The position numbers and the translations under genes were made by a program. Shown in pieces: positions 12,000 to 20,345 of a DNA stretch of 34,264 bases (the first letter of the stretch is position 1; each line of letters begins with the position of its first letter). The DNA lies in the NCBI GenBank assembly GCA_022448455.1, contig JAKUUR010000018.1, positions 1 to 34,264 on the forward strand, written 5' to 3'. The notes under the pieces were generated by a model. It was not told the DNA's origin, ran no database searches, and worked only from the letters and a program-made list of their open reading frames with translations. Source of the DNA: Candidatus Thioglobus autotrophicus (lineage in GTDB: Bacteria; Pseudomonadota; Gammaproteobacteria; PS1; Pseudothioglobaceae).

Positions 12000-12301
12000 T
12001 AACCCTTAAATAGGATAGACTCAAAGTCAACAATCTTATTATCTACAACTTTAACGCCTTCTTCTTGAAGGCGTTTTATTTTGAGTCTGGAGCCACCTCC
12101 GAAACCACCTAAACCACCATTTGATTTCACCACTCTGTGGCAAGGAACTTCCGGTGCGAAGGGGTTTTTATTCATTGCATTGCCGACAGCTCGGTGTGCT
12201 TTAGGTCGGCCTACCATTTCGGCAAGACCACTATATGAAATCACTGTGCCAGAAGGAACCTGTTTTAAGGCTTCATAGCATTGAGATTGAAAAGATGTCA
12301 T
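11996..12301 (-). CDS. Minimal O6-alkylguanine-DNA alkyltransferase (MGMT/Ogt domain)
   Basis: This 101-residue protein is only the C-terminal DNA-binding and active-site domain of MGMT proteins; full Ogt is about 170 residues. It has the helix-turn-helix (about 22-45, GLAEMVGRPKAHRAVGNAM, with the Arg finger) and PCHRVV at 53-58. Cys54 is the methyl-accepting residue, so it is not an Atl protein, in which this residue is replaced by Trp or Ala. It may repair alkylated guanine by itself or flag it for excision. Its ATG overlaps the kdsC stop by one base (TAATG on the minus strand), making it the last gene of the rpmH-to-kdsC block. Confidence 0.85.
   Translation of the reverse strand: MTSFQSQCYEALKQVPSGTVISYSGLAEMVGRPKAHRAVGNAMNKNPFAPEVPCHRVVKSNGGLGGFGGGSRLKIKRLQEEGVKVVDNKIVDFESILFKGY
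12053..12082 (+). terminator. Intrinsic terminator of the atp operon, inside an antisense gene
   Basis: AACGCCTTC (12053-12061), loop TTCTT and GAAGGCGTT (12067-12075) form a perfect 9-base, GC-rich stem followed by TTATTTT on the plus strand. It is 54 bases after the atpC stop. On the minus strand no T tract follows, so it should stop plus-strand transcription only. The same bases encode the KRLQEEGVKV segment of the convergent alkyltransferase. Confidence 0.85.
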
Positions 12302-12831
12302 TAAAGATATGACTTCATTAAGTCGTCATACTTACTATGAGCCTTAAGTAGGCAATCACATACTTCTCTGACAGCACCATTACCACCCCTATTCTCTGTA
12401 ATGAGTAGTGCGTGTTCCTTTACAAAAGGGTGGGCATTTGCAACCGCTATTGGTAGGGCGATTTTTTTCATGACCGTTAAGTCCACAACGTCATCACCAA
12501 CAAAGGCTACCTGGTCGACATTCAAAGAAAGTGTCTCAAGGATTTGTTGCATTTTTATGTTCTTATCAGATTGACCTTGGTAATAGTGCTTGACTCCTAA
12601 ACCTTCCATCCTATGAGCCACAGAAGGGGTACTTCTTGATGATATCACAGCAACCTCAAAGCCTGATGAAAGTAGCATTTTTATGCCATGACCATCCAAC
12701 GCATTAAATTTTTTCAATTCGTTACCAGAGTCATCAAAATAGATGCCGCCATCTGTTAAAACACCGTCAACATCCAATACTAGAAGTTTCACTTGTTTAG
12801 CTATTTCATTTGTGCCATCATTTAATTTCAT
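12301..12831 (-). CDS. kdsC: KDO-8-phosphate phosphatase KdsC
   Basis: KdsC removes phosphate from 3-deoxy-D-manno-octulosonate 8-phosphate during lipopolysaccharide core synthesis. The 176 residues form a minimal HAD fold without a cap: nucleophile and acid-base Asp in LDVDGVLTDG (Asp20, Asp22), the SSRST motif II, Lys near 88, and GDDVVDL motif IV with its Mg2+-binding acids. A C-terminal NRGGNGAVREVCD tail is typical of KdsC tetramers. It shows that the host makes LPS. It usually sits beside kdsD and lpt genes; here it is joined to yidC (10-base gap), an uncommon location. Confidence 0.94.
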   Translation of the reverse strand: MKLNDGTNEIAKQVKLLVLDVDGVLTDGGIYFDDSGNELKKFNALDGHGIKMLLSSGFEVAVISSRSTPSVAHRMEGLGVKHYYQGQSDKNIKMQQILETLSLNVDQVAFVGDDVVDLTVMKKIALPIAVANAHPFVKEHALLITENRGGNGAVREVCDCLLKAHSKYDDLMKSYL

Positions 12832-12841
12832 GGTGTTTTAT

Positions 12842-14491
12842 CTAGCCATTGATTTTTTTGTTGATGTATTTTTGTTGCGCAATTGACAGCACGTTGTTGG
12901 TAACCCAGTATAGTACCAATCCTGCTGGGAACCAAAAGAAAAAAATCGTAAACACAAATGGTAGCATCATCATAATCCTTGCCTGCATGGGGTCCGCCGG
13001 TGGTGGATTAAGACGTTGCTGAAACCACATCGAGGCACCCATAATTAACGGTAATATAAAGTACGGGTCCTTCATAGACAGATCTGGCAAATATAAGAAT
13101 GGAGTTTGTCTCAATTCAACCAACTCTATGAGTACCCAGTAGACAGAAATAAAAACTGGAATCTGAACCAAGATAGGTAAACAACCTGCCGCAGGATTAA
13201 TCTTCTCCTTTTTGTATAACTCCATGGTTTTTTTACCAATTTTTTGCTTATCTCCTTCATAAGTTTCTTTAATCTTTTGCAGCCTAGGGGCTAATTTTTT
13301 CATGCCTGCCATCGAGCGGAATGATTTCTCAGAAAGTTTATAAAAGGCCAGTTTTATAAGCAATGTTAAAGCAACAATAGACAATGCCCAGCTACCAATA
13401 AAGCCATTGATCCAGTGTAGAACTACCGACAGAGGCTTGGCAACAATATAAAGAAAGCCGTAGTCGACTGTTCTGTCTAGACCGGGAGCCAGAAGCTCCA
13501 GACGTGCATATTCTTTAGGGCCAATATAGAGCTGGTTATTTGAAAGTGTTACTTGATTTCCAGGAGCAATTCTATAACTTGGATTAACCGTTGTCAGTAA
13601 ATATTTATCATTACTGGATTTGGTTGAATAGGTATGCTTTTCGTTTTCGTTAGGAATCCATGCTGTAAAAAAGTAGTGCTGAAGCATTGCAGCCCAACCA
13701 CCCTTGGAAACTGTCCTTGGTGTAGAATCAAAATCTTCGAAATCAATTTTTTCGAAAATCTCTTCGTCGTTATAAATCGCTCCACCAGAGTATGCTCGCA
13801 TGCCAATAGCAAAACCTCCAGAGTCATCTACACTGTCACGCACTAGCTGAGTGTAACTGCTGACGGTTTGTTCAATGCCACTGTTATTAGTGATTTGATA
13901 GTCAACCTCAACAATATAGCTGTTAGGCTTGAAGTGGTAATTTTTAGTTACAACGACACCGTTGTCACCTTGCCAAGTGAGTGGCACAATTAGTTCGCCA
14001 CTATCCCCTAGGAAGTAGTCTTGTCGCTCAGAGGAGTATTCTGAATGGTGGGTTGGCATCTGATCAGCCGGCAGAAGGCCACTTTGTGCTTGGAAAATAC
14101 TTCCAGTATTGTTGCTTAGTAATTGAAATTTTTCTTCTGAGTTTAACTCTTTTGGGTACTTATTTAGGTAGGCGTTGATTATTGTTCCACCTTTATGTGA
14201 AATTTGTAATGTCAATAAATCTGTAGTGACAGTTGTATATGGTCCTTGGTCAATCGACTGACTCATTGATGGCGTTGTATCTTCGATGATAGTAGCAGCA
14301 GCGCTAGGTACATCTGAGACTTCAGGAACATCAATGGTGTTGTCTTGTGAATCATAAGCAACAATACTGGTTTGAGTTATAGTATTGCCATTCTCGTCAG
14401 TTGTTTTAGTGAGTTCCCATTTATCCCAAAGAAGAAATACAGTTAAGGAGATTGCGATAAAGAGGAATATTTTTTGAGTATTCATGGCCAT
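12842..14491 (-). CDS. yidC: Membrane protein insertase YidC
   Basis: YidC inserts and folds inner-membrane proteins, alone or with SecYEG. The 549 residues have the gammaproteobacterial plan: an N-terminal membrane anchor (about 6-22), a large periplasmic beta-sandwich domain (about 60-340) and five C-terminal helices including the hydrophilic-groove helix after GSWALSIVALTLLIK. Length matches E. coli (548). ATG at 14485 is a possible alternative start two codons later. The F0 a and c subunits encoded upstream in the window are known YidC substrates. Confidence 0.97.
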   Translation of the reverse strand: MAMNTQKIFLFIAISLTVFLLWDKWELTKTTDENGNTITQTSIVAYDSQDNTIDVPEVSDVPSAAATIIEDTTPSMSQSIDQGPYTTVTTDLLTLQISHKGGTIINAYLNKYPKELNSEEKFQLLSNNTGSIFQAQSGLLPADQMPTHHSEYSSERQDYFLGDSGELIVPLTWQGDNGVVVTKNYHFKPNSYIVEVDYQITNNSGIEQTVSSYTQLVRDSVDDSGGFAIGMRAYSGGAIYNDEEIFEKIDFEDFDSTPRTVSKGGWAAMLQHYFFTAWIPNENEKHTYSTKSSNDKYLLTTVNPSYRIAPGNQVTLSNNQLYIGPKEYARLELLAPGLDRTVDYGFLYIVAKPLSVVLHWINGFIGSWALSIVALTLLIKLAFYKLSEKSFRSMAGMKKLAPRLQKIKETYEGDKQKIGKKTMELYKKEKINPAAGCLPILVQIPVFISVYWVLIELVELRQTPFLYLPDLSMKDPYFILPLIMGASMWFQQRLNPPPADPMQARIMMMLPFVFTIFFFWFPAGLVLYWVTNNVLSIAQQKYINKKING

Positions 14492-14505
14492 TTTCTTGGT
14501 TTCAA

Positions 14506-14730
14506 TTAGTTAGGTAGTTTTTTAGGCACCGGGTCAAATTTTGCTTCAGACCAGGGATGGCATTTGCTGATTCTTTTTGCGCCAAGCCCTATGCCTCTAA
14601 CTGCGCCGTGAGATTTGATGGCTTCAAAGGTGTATTCTGAGCAACTAGGTATATGTCGGCAGTTGTTGCCAAGTAATGGGCTAATTAGCCACTGGTAGCC
14701 CTTAATGAATATAAGTAATATGTATCGCAT
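14506..14730 (-). CDS. yidD: YidD, membrane protein insertion efficiency factor
   Basis: A 74-residue protein with an amphipathic N-terminus (ILLIFIKGYQWLISPLLG) and the invariant CRHIPSCSEYTFEAI motif, with the conserved Cys residues and the closing HPW motif. YidD assists YidC. Its ATG overlaps the rnpA stop by one base, and yidC follows 14 bases after it, the standard rpmH-rnpA-yidD-yidC order. Confidence 0.96.
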   Translation of the reverse strand: MRYILLIFIKGYQWLISPLLGNNCRHIPSCSEYTFEAIKSHGAVRGIGLGAKRISKCHPWSEAKFDPVPKKLPN

Positions 14731-15080
14731 TATGATTTAAGACCCTGCTTAGCGTTTTGTAACAAAGATAGTAGATCTGATGCCAATTCTTGGTTGTTCG
14801 TATTGGGCATTTTTTTTATCATCACTACAAAGTCCAGAAGATCGAAATCATCTCGATGCTGTCTAAAGGTTTCTCTCGCTAAGCGCTTAAACAAGTTTCG
14901 ATCAACCGCTCTTTTGCATATCTTTTTAGAGATTGCGAGACCTAGCCTTGAATTTGCGTGCCCAGAAGGACTGGCTATCAACTTCCAAAACCTGCCATCA
15001 GAGTGTATACCCTGTTGGAAAATATGAGCGTAGTCTCTAGCCTTGGTTATACGCGCACCTTGAACGAGCGAGCGATTCAT
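14730..15080 (-). CDS. rnpA: Ribonuclease P protein component
   Basis: RnpA is the protein subunit of RNase P, which matures tRNA 5' ends. The 116 residues are basic; the signature helix is DRNLFKRLARETFR (about 60-73), where the usual RNR is RNL. The RLGLAISKK strand precedes it. It begins four bases before the end of the rpmH stop context and is coupled to yidD. Confidence 0.95.
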   Translation of the reverse strand: MNRSLVQGARITKARDYAHIFQQGIHSDGRFWKLIASPSGHANSRLGLAISKKICKRAVDRNLFKRLARETFRQHRDDFDLLDFVVMIKKMPNTNNQELASDLLSLLQNAKQGLKS

Positions 15081-15084
15081 TATA

Positions 15085-15219
15085 TTAGGCGGCTAATCGT
15101 TTGCGGCCTTTTTTTCTACGTGCGCTTAGGATGGCACGACCAGCACGCGTCTTCATTCTGGCTCTAAAGCCATGGTTACGTTTACGTTTTAGTACGCTCG
15201 GTTGAAATGTTCTTTTCAT
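15085..15219 (-). CDS. rpmH: 50S ribosomal protein L34
   Basis: I translated this by hand on the minus strand. It gives a 44-residue protein that begins [18 protein letters not shown] and ends [10 protein letters not shown], a clear match to L34, the smallest protein of the large subunit. The ATG is at 15219 and the stop at 15085-15087. rnpA starts four bases after the stop. No good Shine-Dalgarno stands out (AGATATTC in front). Confidence 0.97.
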   Translation of the reverse strand: MKRTFQPSVLKRKRNHGFRARMKTRAGRAILSARRKKGRKRLAA

Positions 15220-15338
15220 AATGAATATCTACTAACAAAAAACCTGAAATTTTACCATACTTGGTCAAAGTCATTATATTTGTTAAATGACAGTTTATAT
15301 GCTATAAAATCCTTAATAAACTCAAGCTTTGATAAAGA

Positions 15339-15347
15339 TGTGGATAA
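15339..15347 (-). promoter_or_regulatory. Perfect DnaA box
   Basis: TGTGGATAA is the exact complement of the R1-type DnaA box TTATCCACA. A weaker variant, TGTTAATAA, lies at 15491-15499. A cluster of boxes expected at an origin is not present. Confidence 0.55.
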
Positions 15348-15351
15348 TGAA

Positions 15352-15376
15352 ACAGGTATATAATTAAAATACCTGT
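15352..15376. repeat. 8-bp inverted repeat next to the DnaA box
   Basis: ACAGGTAT (15352-15359) and ATACCTGT (15369-15376) are perfect complements with a 9-base AT-only spacer. There is no T tract, so an operator is more likely than a terminator. Confidence 0.5.
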
Positions 15377-15436
15377 CATATGAATCAATAACGATTGATC
15401 AGATGGTTGAAAAATGTACGTCTTGCCCCTAAGTAG

Positions 15437-15487
15437 TCATCCTAGTGCTTTTGCTCCTTGGGTTTTTAATTAAAGCGACAAGGATGA
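15437..15487 (+). promoter_or_regulatory. Hairpin in the leader of smg-topA
   Basis: TCATCCT (15437-15443) pairs with AGGATGA (15481-15487), and GCTTT (15447-15451) with AAAGC (15472-15476), leaving a loop that holds CCTTGGG followed by five T. A competing helix, CCCTAAG (15427-15433) with CTTGGG (15457-15462) and then TTTTT, would look like a weak terminator. The two cannot form together fully, so attenuation is possible but unproven. Confidence 0.35.
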
Positions 15488-15521
15488 TGTTGTTAATAAT
15501 GTATTAATTTGATGAGGTTAT

Positions 15522-16010
15522 ATGACTAATAATATTCTTGATGTATTAACTTTCATGTTCGATATTCTGTTTGAGTCTGCAGAACAGGATTCAGCACAAG
15601 AGGTGGATGACGATCTTTTAAAGTCTCATCTATCAGATGCTGGATTTGATGATGATCGAATCGAAAAGGCATTGAATTGGCTGGAAAATATTGCCGCACT
15701 TCAGGATGGAAATATTGCCGCCTTCGATACCACGCATAATTCTATGCGTATCTACAATGAGTTAGAAAAAAACAAACTCGATGCAAAGGCCAGAGGTTTC
15801 ATTATGTTCATGGAAAATATGGGTCAGTTAAGTGCGAGTCAGCGAGAAATGGTTATTGATCAAGTGATGTCATTGGAAGACTCGAAATTGACTATTGATG
15901 ATTTGAAGTGGGTTGTTATGATGGTCATTGGAAATAGTATCGAGGCGTCCGTTTCTGCTCAGTGGATTGAGTCTGTTGTGTTTGATGATGACAACCCTAC
16001 TCTACAGTAG
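15522..16010 (+). CDS. smg: Smg / DUF494 family protein
   Basis: Smg proteins are conserved in Gamma- and Betaproteobacteria and usually sit between dprA and topA; their biochemical role is not established. The 162-residue acidic protein begins with the family pattern MFDILFESAEQ near residue 11, has an HLSDAGFDDDRIEKALNWL helix region and ends before topA by 8 bases. No dprA is found upstream here. GATGAGG lies in front of the ATG. Confidence 0.9.
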   Translation: MTNNILDVLTFMFDILFESAEQDSAQEVDDDLLKSHLSDAGFDDDRIEKALNWLENIAALQDGNIAAFDTTHNSMRIYNELEKNKLDAKARGFIMFMENMGQLSASQREMVIDQVMSLEDSKLTIDDLKWVVMMVIGNSIEASVSAQWIESVVFDDDNPTLQ

Positions 16011-16018
16011 GACAATTT

Positions 16019-18370
16019 ATGTCAAAAAATCTCGTTATTGTCGAGTCCCCGGCGAAGGCAAAAACGATTGAAAAGTTTCTAGGTCCTGACTATATTGTCA
16101 AGTCAAGCATTGGCCACATTAGAGATATGCCTAAGAAAGATATGGGCATTGACTTAAATAATAATTTTCTTCCCACTTATGTAGTCAGTGGCGACAAAAA
16201 GAAGATAGTTTCAGACCTTAAAAAATCAGTCAAAGCGGCTGAAAAAGTCTATCTTGCGACTGATGAAGACCGTGAAGGTGAAGCGATAGCTTGGCATCTA
16301 CAGCAAGCATTGTCACTAGCAGAAGATACCCCAAGAATTGTCTTTCATGAGATTACCAAAGGCGCCATCAATGATGCCATAACTAACCCCAGAACAATTA
16401 ATGCAGATCTTGTGGACGCACAGCAAGCAAGGCGCATTATTGACCGACTGGTCGGATTTGAAATTTCTCCTGTGTTGTGGCGCAAAATTTCTGGTGCACG
16501 TTCAGCGGGAAGAGTGCAATCCCCCGTTGTTCGATTAGTGGTTGAAAGGGAGCGTGAAATTACAGCACATAGTACTGTCAGTAGTTATAAAGTTAAGGCA
16601 ACTCTGACTGATGAGACGAATGAATTGTTTGAAGTGAAACTCAATGAAGATTTTGCCACCAAAGAAGATGCGCAAAATTTTGTAGAGGGTATGTTAGAAG
16701 CTACCATGAAGGTTGTTTCCGTAGAAACGAAGCCTTCTAAACGTTCCCCTAAAGCCCCTTTTATTACCTCAACTTTGCAGCAAGAAGCATCTCAAAAGTT
16801 GGGTTTTTCTGTGAAACAGACAATGTCGATTGCACAGAACTTATATCGCGAAGGTGCGATTACTTATATGCGTACTGATTCATTGAACTTATCAGAGGAA
16901 GCAATCACTGCTGCTCAAGAAGCTATAGTGTCATCCTATGGTTTAGATTTTCATCAAGCTAGGAGATATAAAACCAAATCATCTAGTGCTCAAGAGGCAC
17001 ACGAGGCGATCAGGCCGACAGATTTAACCAAGCCAAGCATTTTGGGTTTAGATAATCAATCAGCCAAGCTATATTCTTTGGTATATAAGCGCACATTGGC
17101 ATCCCAAATGAGTGACGCACAATTACAAAAAACTAAAATCAATATCGATATATCAAACCGAAATGAGCACTTTATTGCTGATGGAGAAGTGTTGTCCTTT
17201 AGCGGCTTTCTTAAAGTTTATGACTATATGGCTGCTGAGGATAAGCTACTACCAAGGCTTGATGTGGGGGAGTCTTTGTCGTTGGTTGATTTAATTTCAA
17301 GAGAATCATTCTCTCGGGCAAAGCCGAGATATACAGAGGCGTCATTGGTGAAAGAAATTGAACAGATGGGTATTGGAAGGCCATCCACTTTTGCAACGAT
17401 GATTACCACGGTGCAGGACAGGAATTACGTTATAAAAGAGAGCCGTGAAGGTGTTCAGCGTGACTACCAGCAAATTGAGATTGTGGACGGTGTCATTTCA
17501 GAGTCAACTCAAAGTGAAACTACTGGCGTCGAAAAAAACAAGTTATTTCCAACAAGCGTTGCCTATATATTGGTTGACTTTTTATTGAACAATTTCAAGA
17601 ATATTATCGGTTATGAGTTTACTGCTAATCTTGAACGTGACTTTGACAAAATTGCAGAAGAGTCTAAACCCTGGACTGGTGTTGTCCGAAATTTTTATGA
17701 TCCATTTCACAAGCAAATTGAGCTTGCAAAAGATGTTTCCCGAGATGAAACACATGGCAATAGAGAATTGGGTGAAGATCCTGCCACTGGTAAAACTGTG
17801 AGTGTTCGTTTTGGGCGTTATGGGCCATTCGCACAAATTGGTCATCAGGATGATGAAGAGAAGCCGACTTTTGCCTCGTTGAGAAAAGGACAAGATATCG
17901 AAACTATCACTTTTATCGAGGCTCTAGAGCTTTTTAAAATGCCAAGAATTTTGGGTGAGACAGGTGAAGGTGAAACCGTTAAGGCCAACTATGGGCGCTT
18001 TGGTCCCTATATTCAGTATGGAAAAAAATACGTCTCTTTGAAAGATGTCTCACCTGAAGAAGTTACACTTGAAACTGCTTTAGAGTTAATTGCTTCCAAA
18101 GAGAAGTTTGACGTTGAAAGGGTTATTAAAGTTTTTGATGATTCCGATATTCAGATTCTGAAGGGTCGTTTTGGACCCTATATTTGGAATGGGAAAAAAC
18201 GCGGAAAAGGACAAAAAAACGTCACTGTTGAAAAAGTATTTGGAGACAAGGCGCCAATCGATTTGACACTTGAAGAGTGTAAAAAAGCTATCGAGGGTAA
18301 AGACAAAGCTAAGGCAAAAAAGCGTAAAAGAAAAGCTGATTCTAAAAAAGCAAACTCATCAAATCAATAA
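16019..18370 (+). CDS. topA: DNA topoisomerase I (type IA)
   Basis: TopA relaxes negative supercoils. The 783 residues have the Toprim domain (Glu9 in VESPAKAKTIEKFLG, TDEDREGEA at 81-89), and the catalytic Tyr283 in YMRTDS. The C-terminal part lacks the Cys4 zinc ribbons of E. coli TopA; I see a single Cys there. Instead it has three copies of the topoisomerase C-terminal repeat, each with a GR[YF]GP[YF] motif, and a Lys-rich tail. It is shorter than E. coli TopA (865). It follows smg closely and is probably cotranscribed. Confidence 0.97.
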   Translation: MSKNLVIVESPAKAKTIEKFLGPDYIVKSSIGHIRDMPKKDMGIDLNNNFLPTYVVSGDKKKIVSDLKKSVKAAEKVYLATDEDREGEAIAWHLQQALSLAEDTPRIVFHEITKGAINDAITNPRTINADLVDAQQARRIIDRLVGFEISPVLWRKISGARSAGRVQSPVVRLVVEREREITAHSTVSSYKVKATLTDETNELFEVKLNEDFATKEDAQNFVEGMLEATMKVVSVETKPSKRSPKAPFITSTLQQEASQKLGFSVKQTMSIAQNLYREGAITYMRTDSLNLSEEAITAAQEAIVSSYGLDFHQARRYKTKSSSAQEAHEAIRPTDLTKPSILGLDNQSAKLYSLVYKRTLASQMSDAQLQKTKINIDISNRNEHFIADGEVLSFSGFLKVYDYMAAEDKLLPRLDVGESLSLVDLISRESFSRAKPRYTEASLVKEIEQMGIGRPSTFATMITTVQDRNYVIKESREGVQRDYQQIEIVDGVISESTQSETTGVEKNKLFPTSVAYILVDFLLNNFKNIIGYEFTANLERDFDKIAEESKPWTGVVRNFYDPFHKQIELAKDVSRDETHGNRELGEDPATGKTVSVRFGRYGPFAQIGHQDDEEKPTFASLRKGQDIETITFIEALELFKMPRILGETGEGETVKANYGRFGPYIQYGKKYVSLKDVSPEEVTLETALELIASKEKFDVERVIKVFDDSDIQILKGRFGPYIWNGKKRGKGQKNVTVEKVFGDKAPIDLTLEECKKAIEGKDKAKAKKRKRKADSKKANSSNQ

Positions 18371-18452
18371 GTTGTAGCTGTCCGATTGTCTGGTAATTCT
18401 TTCTAGGCTGTGGGAAAATCTCTATTTTAAATAAAATAATGGTAGCGAAAAT

Positions 18453-19064
18453 ATGACGAAGGTTAAGATTTGTGGTTTTACGAATGCCGAAAATGCCCTG
18501 CAAGCTGCACTTGCAGGCGTAGATGCTATTGGCTTGGTGTTTTATGATAAATCTCCACGCCATGTCAACATAGACGTGGCTCGTGAAATTGTTGCTGCAC
18601 TCCCTCCTTTCGTCAATAGGGTCGGTTTGTTTGTTAATGCTAATCCAAGCCTGATCGATGAAGTGCTCTGTGAAGTTGCACTGGATACATTACAGTTCCA
18701 TGGAGACGAGACTGTCAATGAATGTATGCAATATGATATGCCTTTCATTAAGTCGGTTGGGGTTTCTTCAGAGACTGATCTTAAAAAGTTTGCCAACGAC
18801 TTTTCTAAGGCCAGTGCTTTATTATTGGACTCTTATAGTTCCAATACCTATGGCGGCACAGGAAAGCCTTTCGATTGGTCCCTAGCATGCGTTGAAATTG
18901 ACCTACCTGTGATTCTTGCAGGTGGTCTAAACCCAAATAATGTAGCTGAAGCCATCAGCCAAGTGAAGCCTTACGCAGTGGACGCCTCAAGTGGTGTTGA
19001 AAGTGCAAAAGGTGTTAAAGATATTGATAAAATAAAGTCTTTTATTATTAACATTCGTTCATGA
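18453..19064 (+). CDS. trpF: Phosphoribosylanthranilate isomerase
   Basis: TrpF carries out the Amadori step of tryptophan synthesis. This is a 203-residue monofunctional TIM barrel with KICGFT (general base Cys7), Asp126 in LLLDSY as the general acid, and the phosphate-binding [10 protein letters not shown] and DASSGVES loops. It is not fused to trpC as in E. coli. The ATG overlaps nothing upstream; its TGA overlaps the trpB ATG (ATGA). Confidence 0.96.
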   Translation: MTKVKICGFTNAENALQAALAGVDAIGLVFYDKSPRHVNIDVAREIVAALPPFVNRVGLFVNANPSLIDEVLCEVALDTLQFHGDETVNECMQYDMPFIKSVGVSSETDLKKFANDFSKASALLLDSYSSNTYGGTGKPFDWSLACVEIDLPVILAGGLNPNNVAEAISQVKPYAVDASSGVESAKGVKDIDKIKSFIINIRS

Positions 19065-20263
19065 GTTATAACCTACCAGACGAGAAAGGTCACTTTGAGC
19101 AATACGGCGGTGTTTTTATTGCAGAAACACTAATGACAGCTGTAACAGAACTCAAACATGCCTATGAAAAATACAAAGACGACGCCGACTTTATAGCCGA
19201 ATTTGAAAACGACCTTAAGCACTATGTTGGCCGTAAAAGTCCACTATATCACGCAAAAAATTTAAGCAAGCAGTTGGGTGGTGCTCAAATCTATTTAAAA
19301 CGAGAGGATTTAAACCACACCGGCGCTCACAAAATAAACAATACCATCGGACAGGCGCTACTGGCTAGTCGGATGGGGAAAACAAGAATCATTGCCGAGA
19401 CTGGTGCAGGGCAACACGGTGTAGCTTCAGCTACCGTTGCTGCAAGGCTCGGTTTAGAGTGCGTAGTGTATATGGGTGAAGTTGATGTTGCCCGTCAAGC
19501 TCAAAATGTTTATCGTATGAAGTTACTAGGTGCGACAGTTGTTCCAGTCACCGCGGGGTCACGAACCTTGAAAGATGCGCTGAATGAAGCAATGCGTGAT
19601 TGGGTAACTAATATTGACGATACTTTTTATATTATTGGTACTGTTGCAGGGCCGCACCCCTATCCAATGATGGTAAGAGATTTCCAGTGCGTTATTGGTA
19701 AAGAGGTAAAAGAACAGTTTGGTGCCCAGGTTGGAGGCTTGCCAGATGCATTGGTTGCCTGCGTGGGAGGCGGCTCAAATGCGATCGGACTTTTCCATCC
19801 TTTTATTGATGACGCCTCAGTTAAGTTCTATGGTGTTGAGGCCGCAGGTTACGGTATTGAAAAGGGACCCGTTGCTCACGCAGCTCCTTTGTGTGCAGGC
19901 AGTGTTGGTGTCTTGCACGGCAATAGAACTTACCTTATGGAAGACTCAAATGGGCAAATAATCGAAGGCCACTCTATTTCCGCTGGGCTTGATTACCCTG
20001 GTGTTGGTCCAGAGCACGCTTACCTAAAAGATACTGGAAGGGCTGAATATGTGTCCATTACAGACAAAGAGGCATTAGAGGCTTTTCATTTACTAACAAG
20101 GGTTGAAGGCATATTGCCAGCACTAGAATCTGCACACGCTGTCTCTTACGCTGTTAAGTTGGCTCAAGAATGGTCAAGTGACAAAAACATAGTTATCAAC
20201 CTGTCTGGACGTGGCGATAAAGACATGCACACTGTTGGCGAAATTGAGGGTCTTGAATTCTAA
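19061..20263 (+). CDS. trpB: Tryptophan synthase beta chain
   Basis: TrpB joins indole and serine with pyridoxal phosphate. The 400 residues show the PLP Lys91 in [23 protein letters not shown], and the phosphate-binding GGGSNAIG loop. It is a canonical TrpB1 type that needs a TrpA partner. trpA normally follows at once; here the next gene is a transporter, so trpA must be elsewhere. The trpF-trpB ATGA overlap indicates tight coupling. Confidence 0.97.
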   Translation: MSYNLPDEKGHFEQYGGVFIAETLMTAVTELKHAYEKYKDDADFIAEFENDLKHYVGRKSPLYHAKNLSKQLGGAQIYLKREDLNHTGAHKINNTIGQALLASRMGKTRIIAETGAGQHGVASATVAARLGLECVVYMGEVDVARQAQNVYRMKLLGATVVPVTAGSRTLKDALNEAMRDWVTNIDDTFYIIGTVAGPHPYPMMVRDFQCVIGKEVKEQFGAQVGGLPDALVACVGGGSNAIGLFHPFIDDASVKFYGVEAAGYGIEKGPVAHAAPLCAGSVGVLHGNRTYLMEDSNGQIIEGHSISAGLDYPGVGPEHAYLKDTGRAEYVSITDKEALEAFHLLTRVEGILPALESAHAVSYAVKLAQEWSSDKNIVINLSGRGDKDMHTVGEIEGLEF

Positions 20264-20345
20264 CAAGCAGGTTAGATATTAATCAAAAATTCTGTCATAA
20301 TGCTCTTACTCTAGTGATTTGTATTAGTGCTTGATAGGAGAGATT

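Larger units (their letters stand above)
15220..15521. other. 302-base divergent intergenic region between rpmH and smg
   Basis: This gap separates the minus-strand rpmH block from plus-strand smg-topA and must hold promoters for both. It is AT-rich. It contains one perfect DnaA box, an 8-base inverted repeat, a second short inverted repeat (ATCAAT/ATTGAT around 15386) and a hairpin in the smg leader. A TATAAT on the minus strand near 15273-15278 could serve rpmH but lacks a good -35. No tRNA or reading frame is seen. Confidence 0.6.

Noticed and set aside
15220-15521. Calling this gap the replication origin
   Set aside because: A single strong DnaA box, no dnaA gene, and the head-on direction of the atp operon do not support a firm call; kept as a finding only.
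20331-20345. TTG at 20331 as the start of the LplT-type gene
   Set aside because: The best Shine-Dalgarno (AGGAGAG) would lie inside the coding sequence; GTG at 20346 is correctly spaced behind it.
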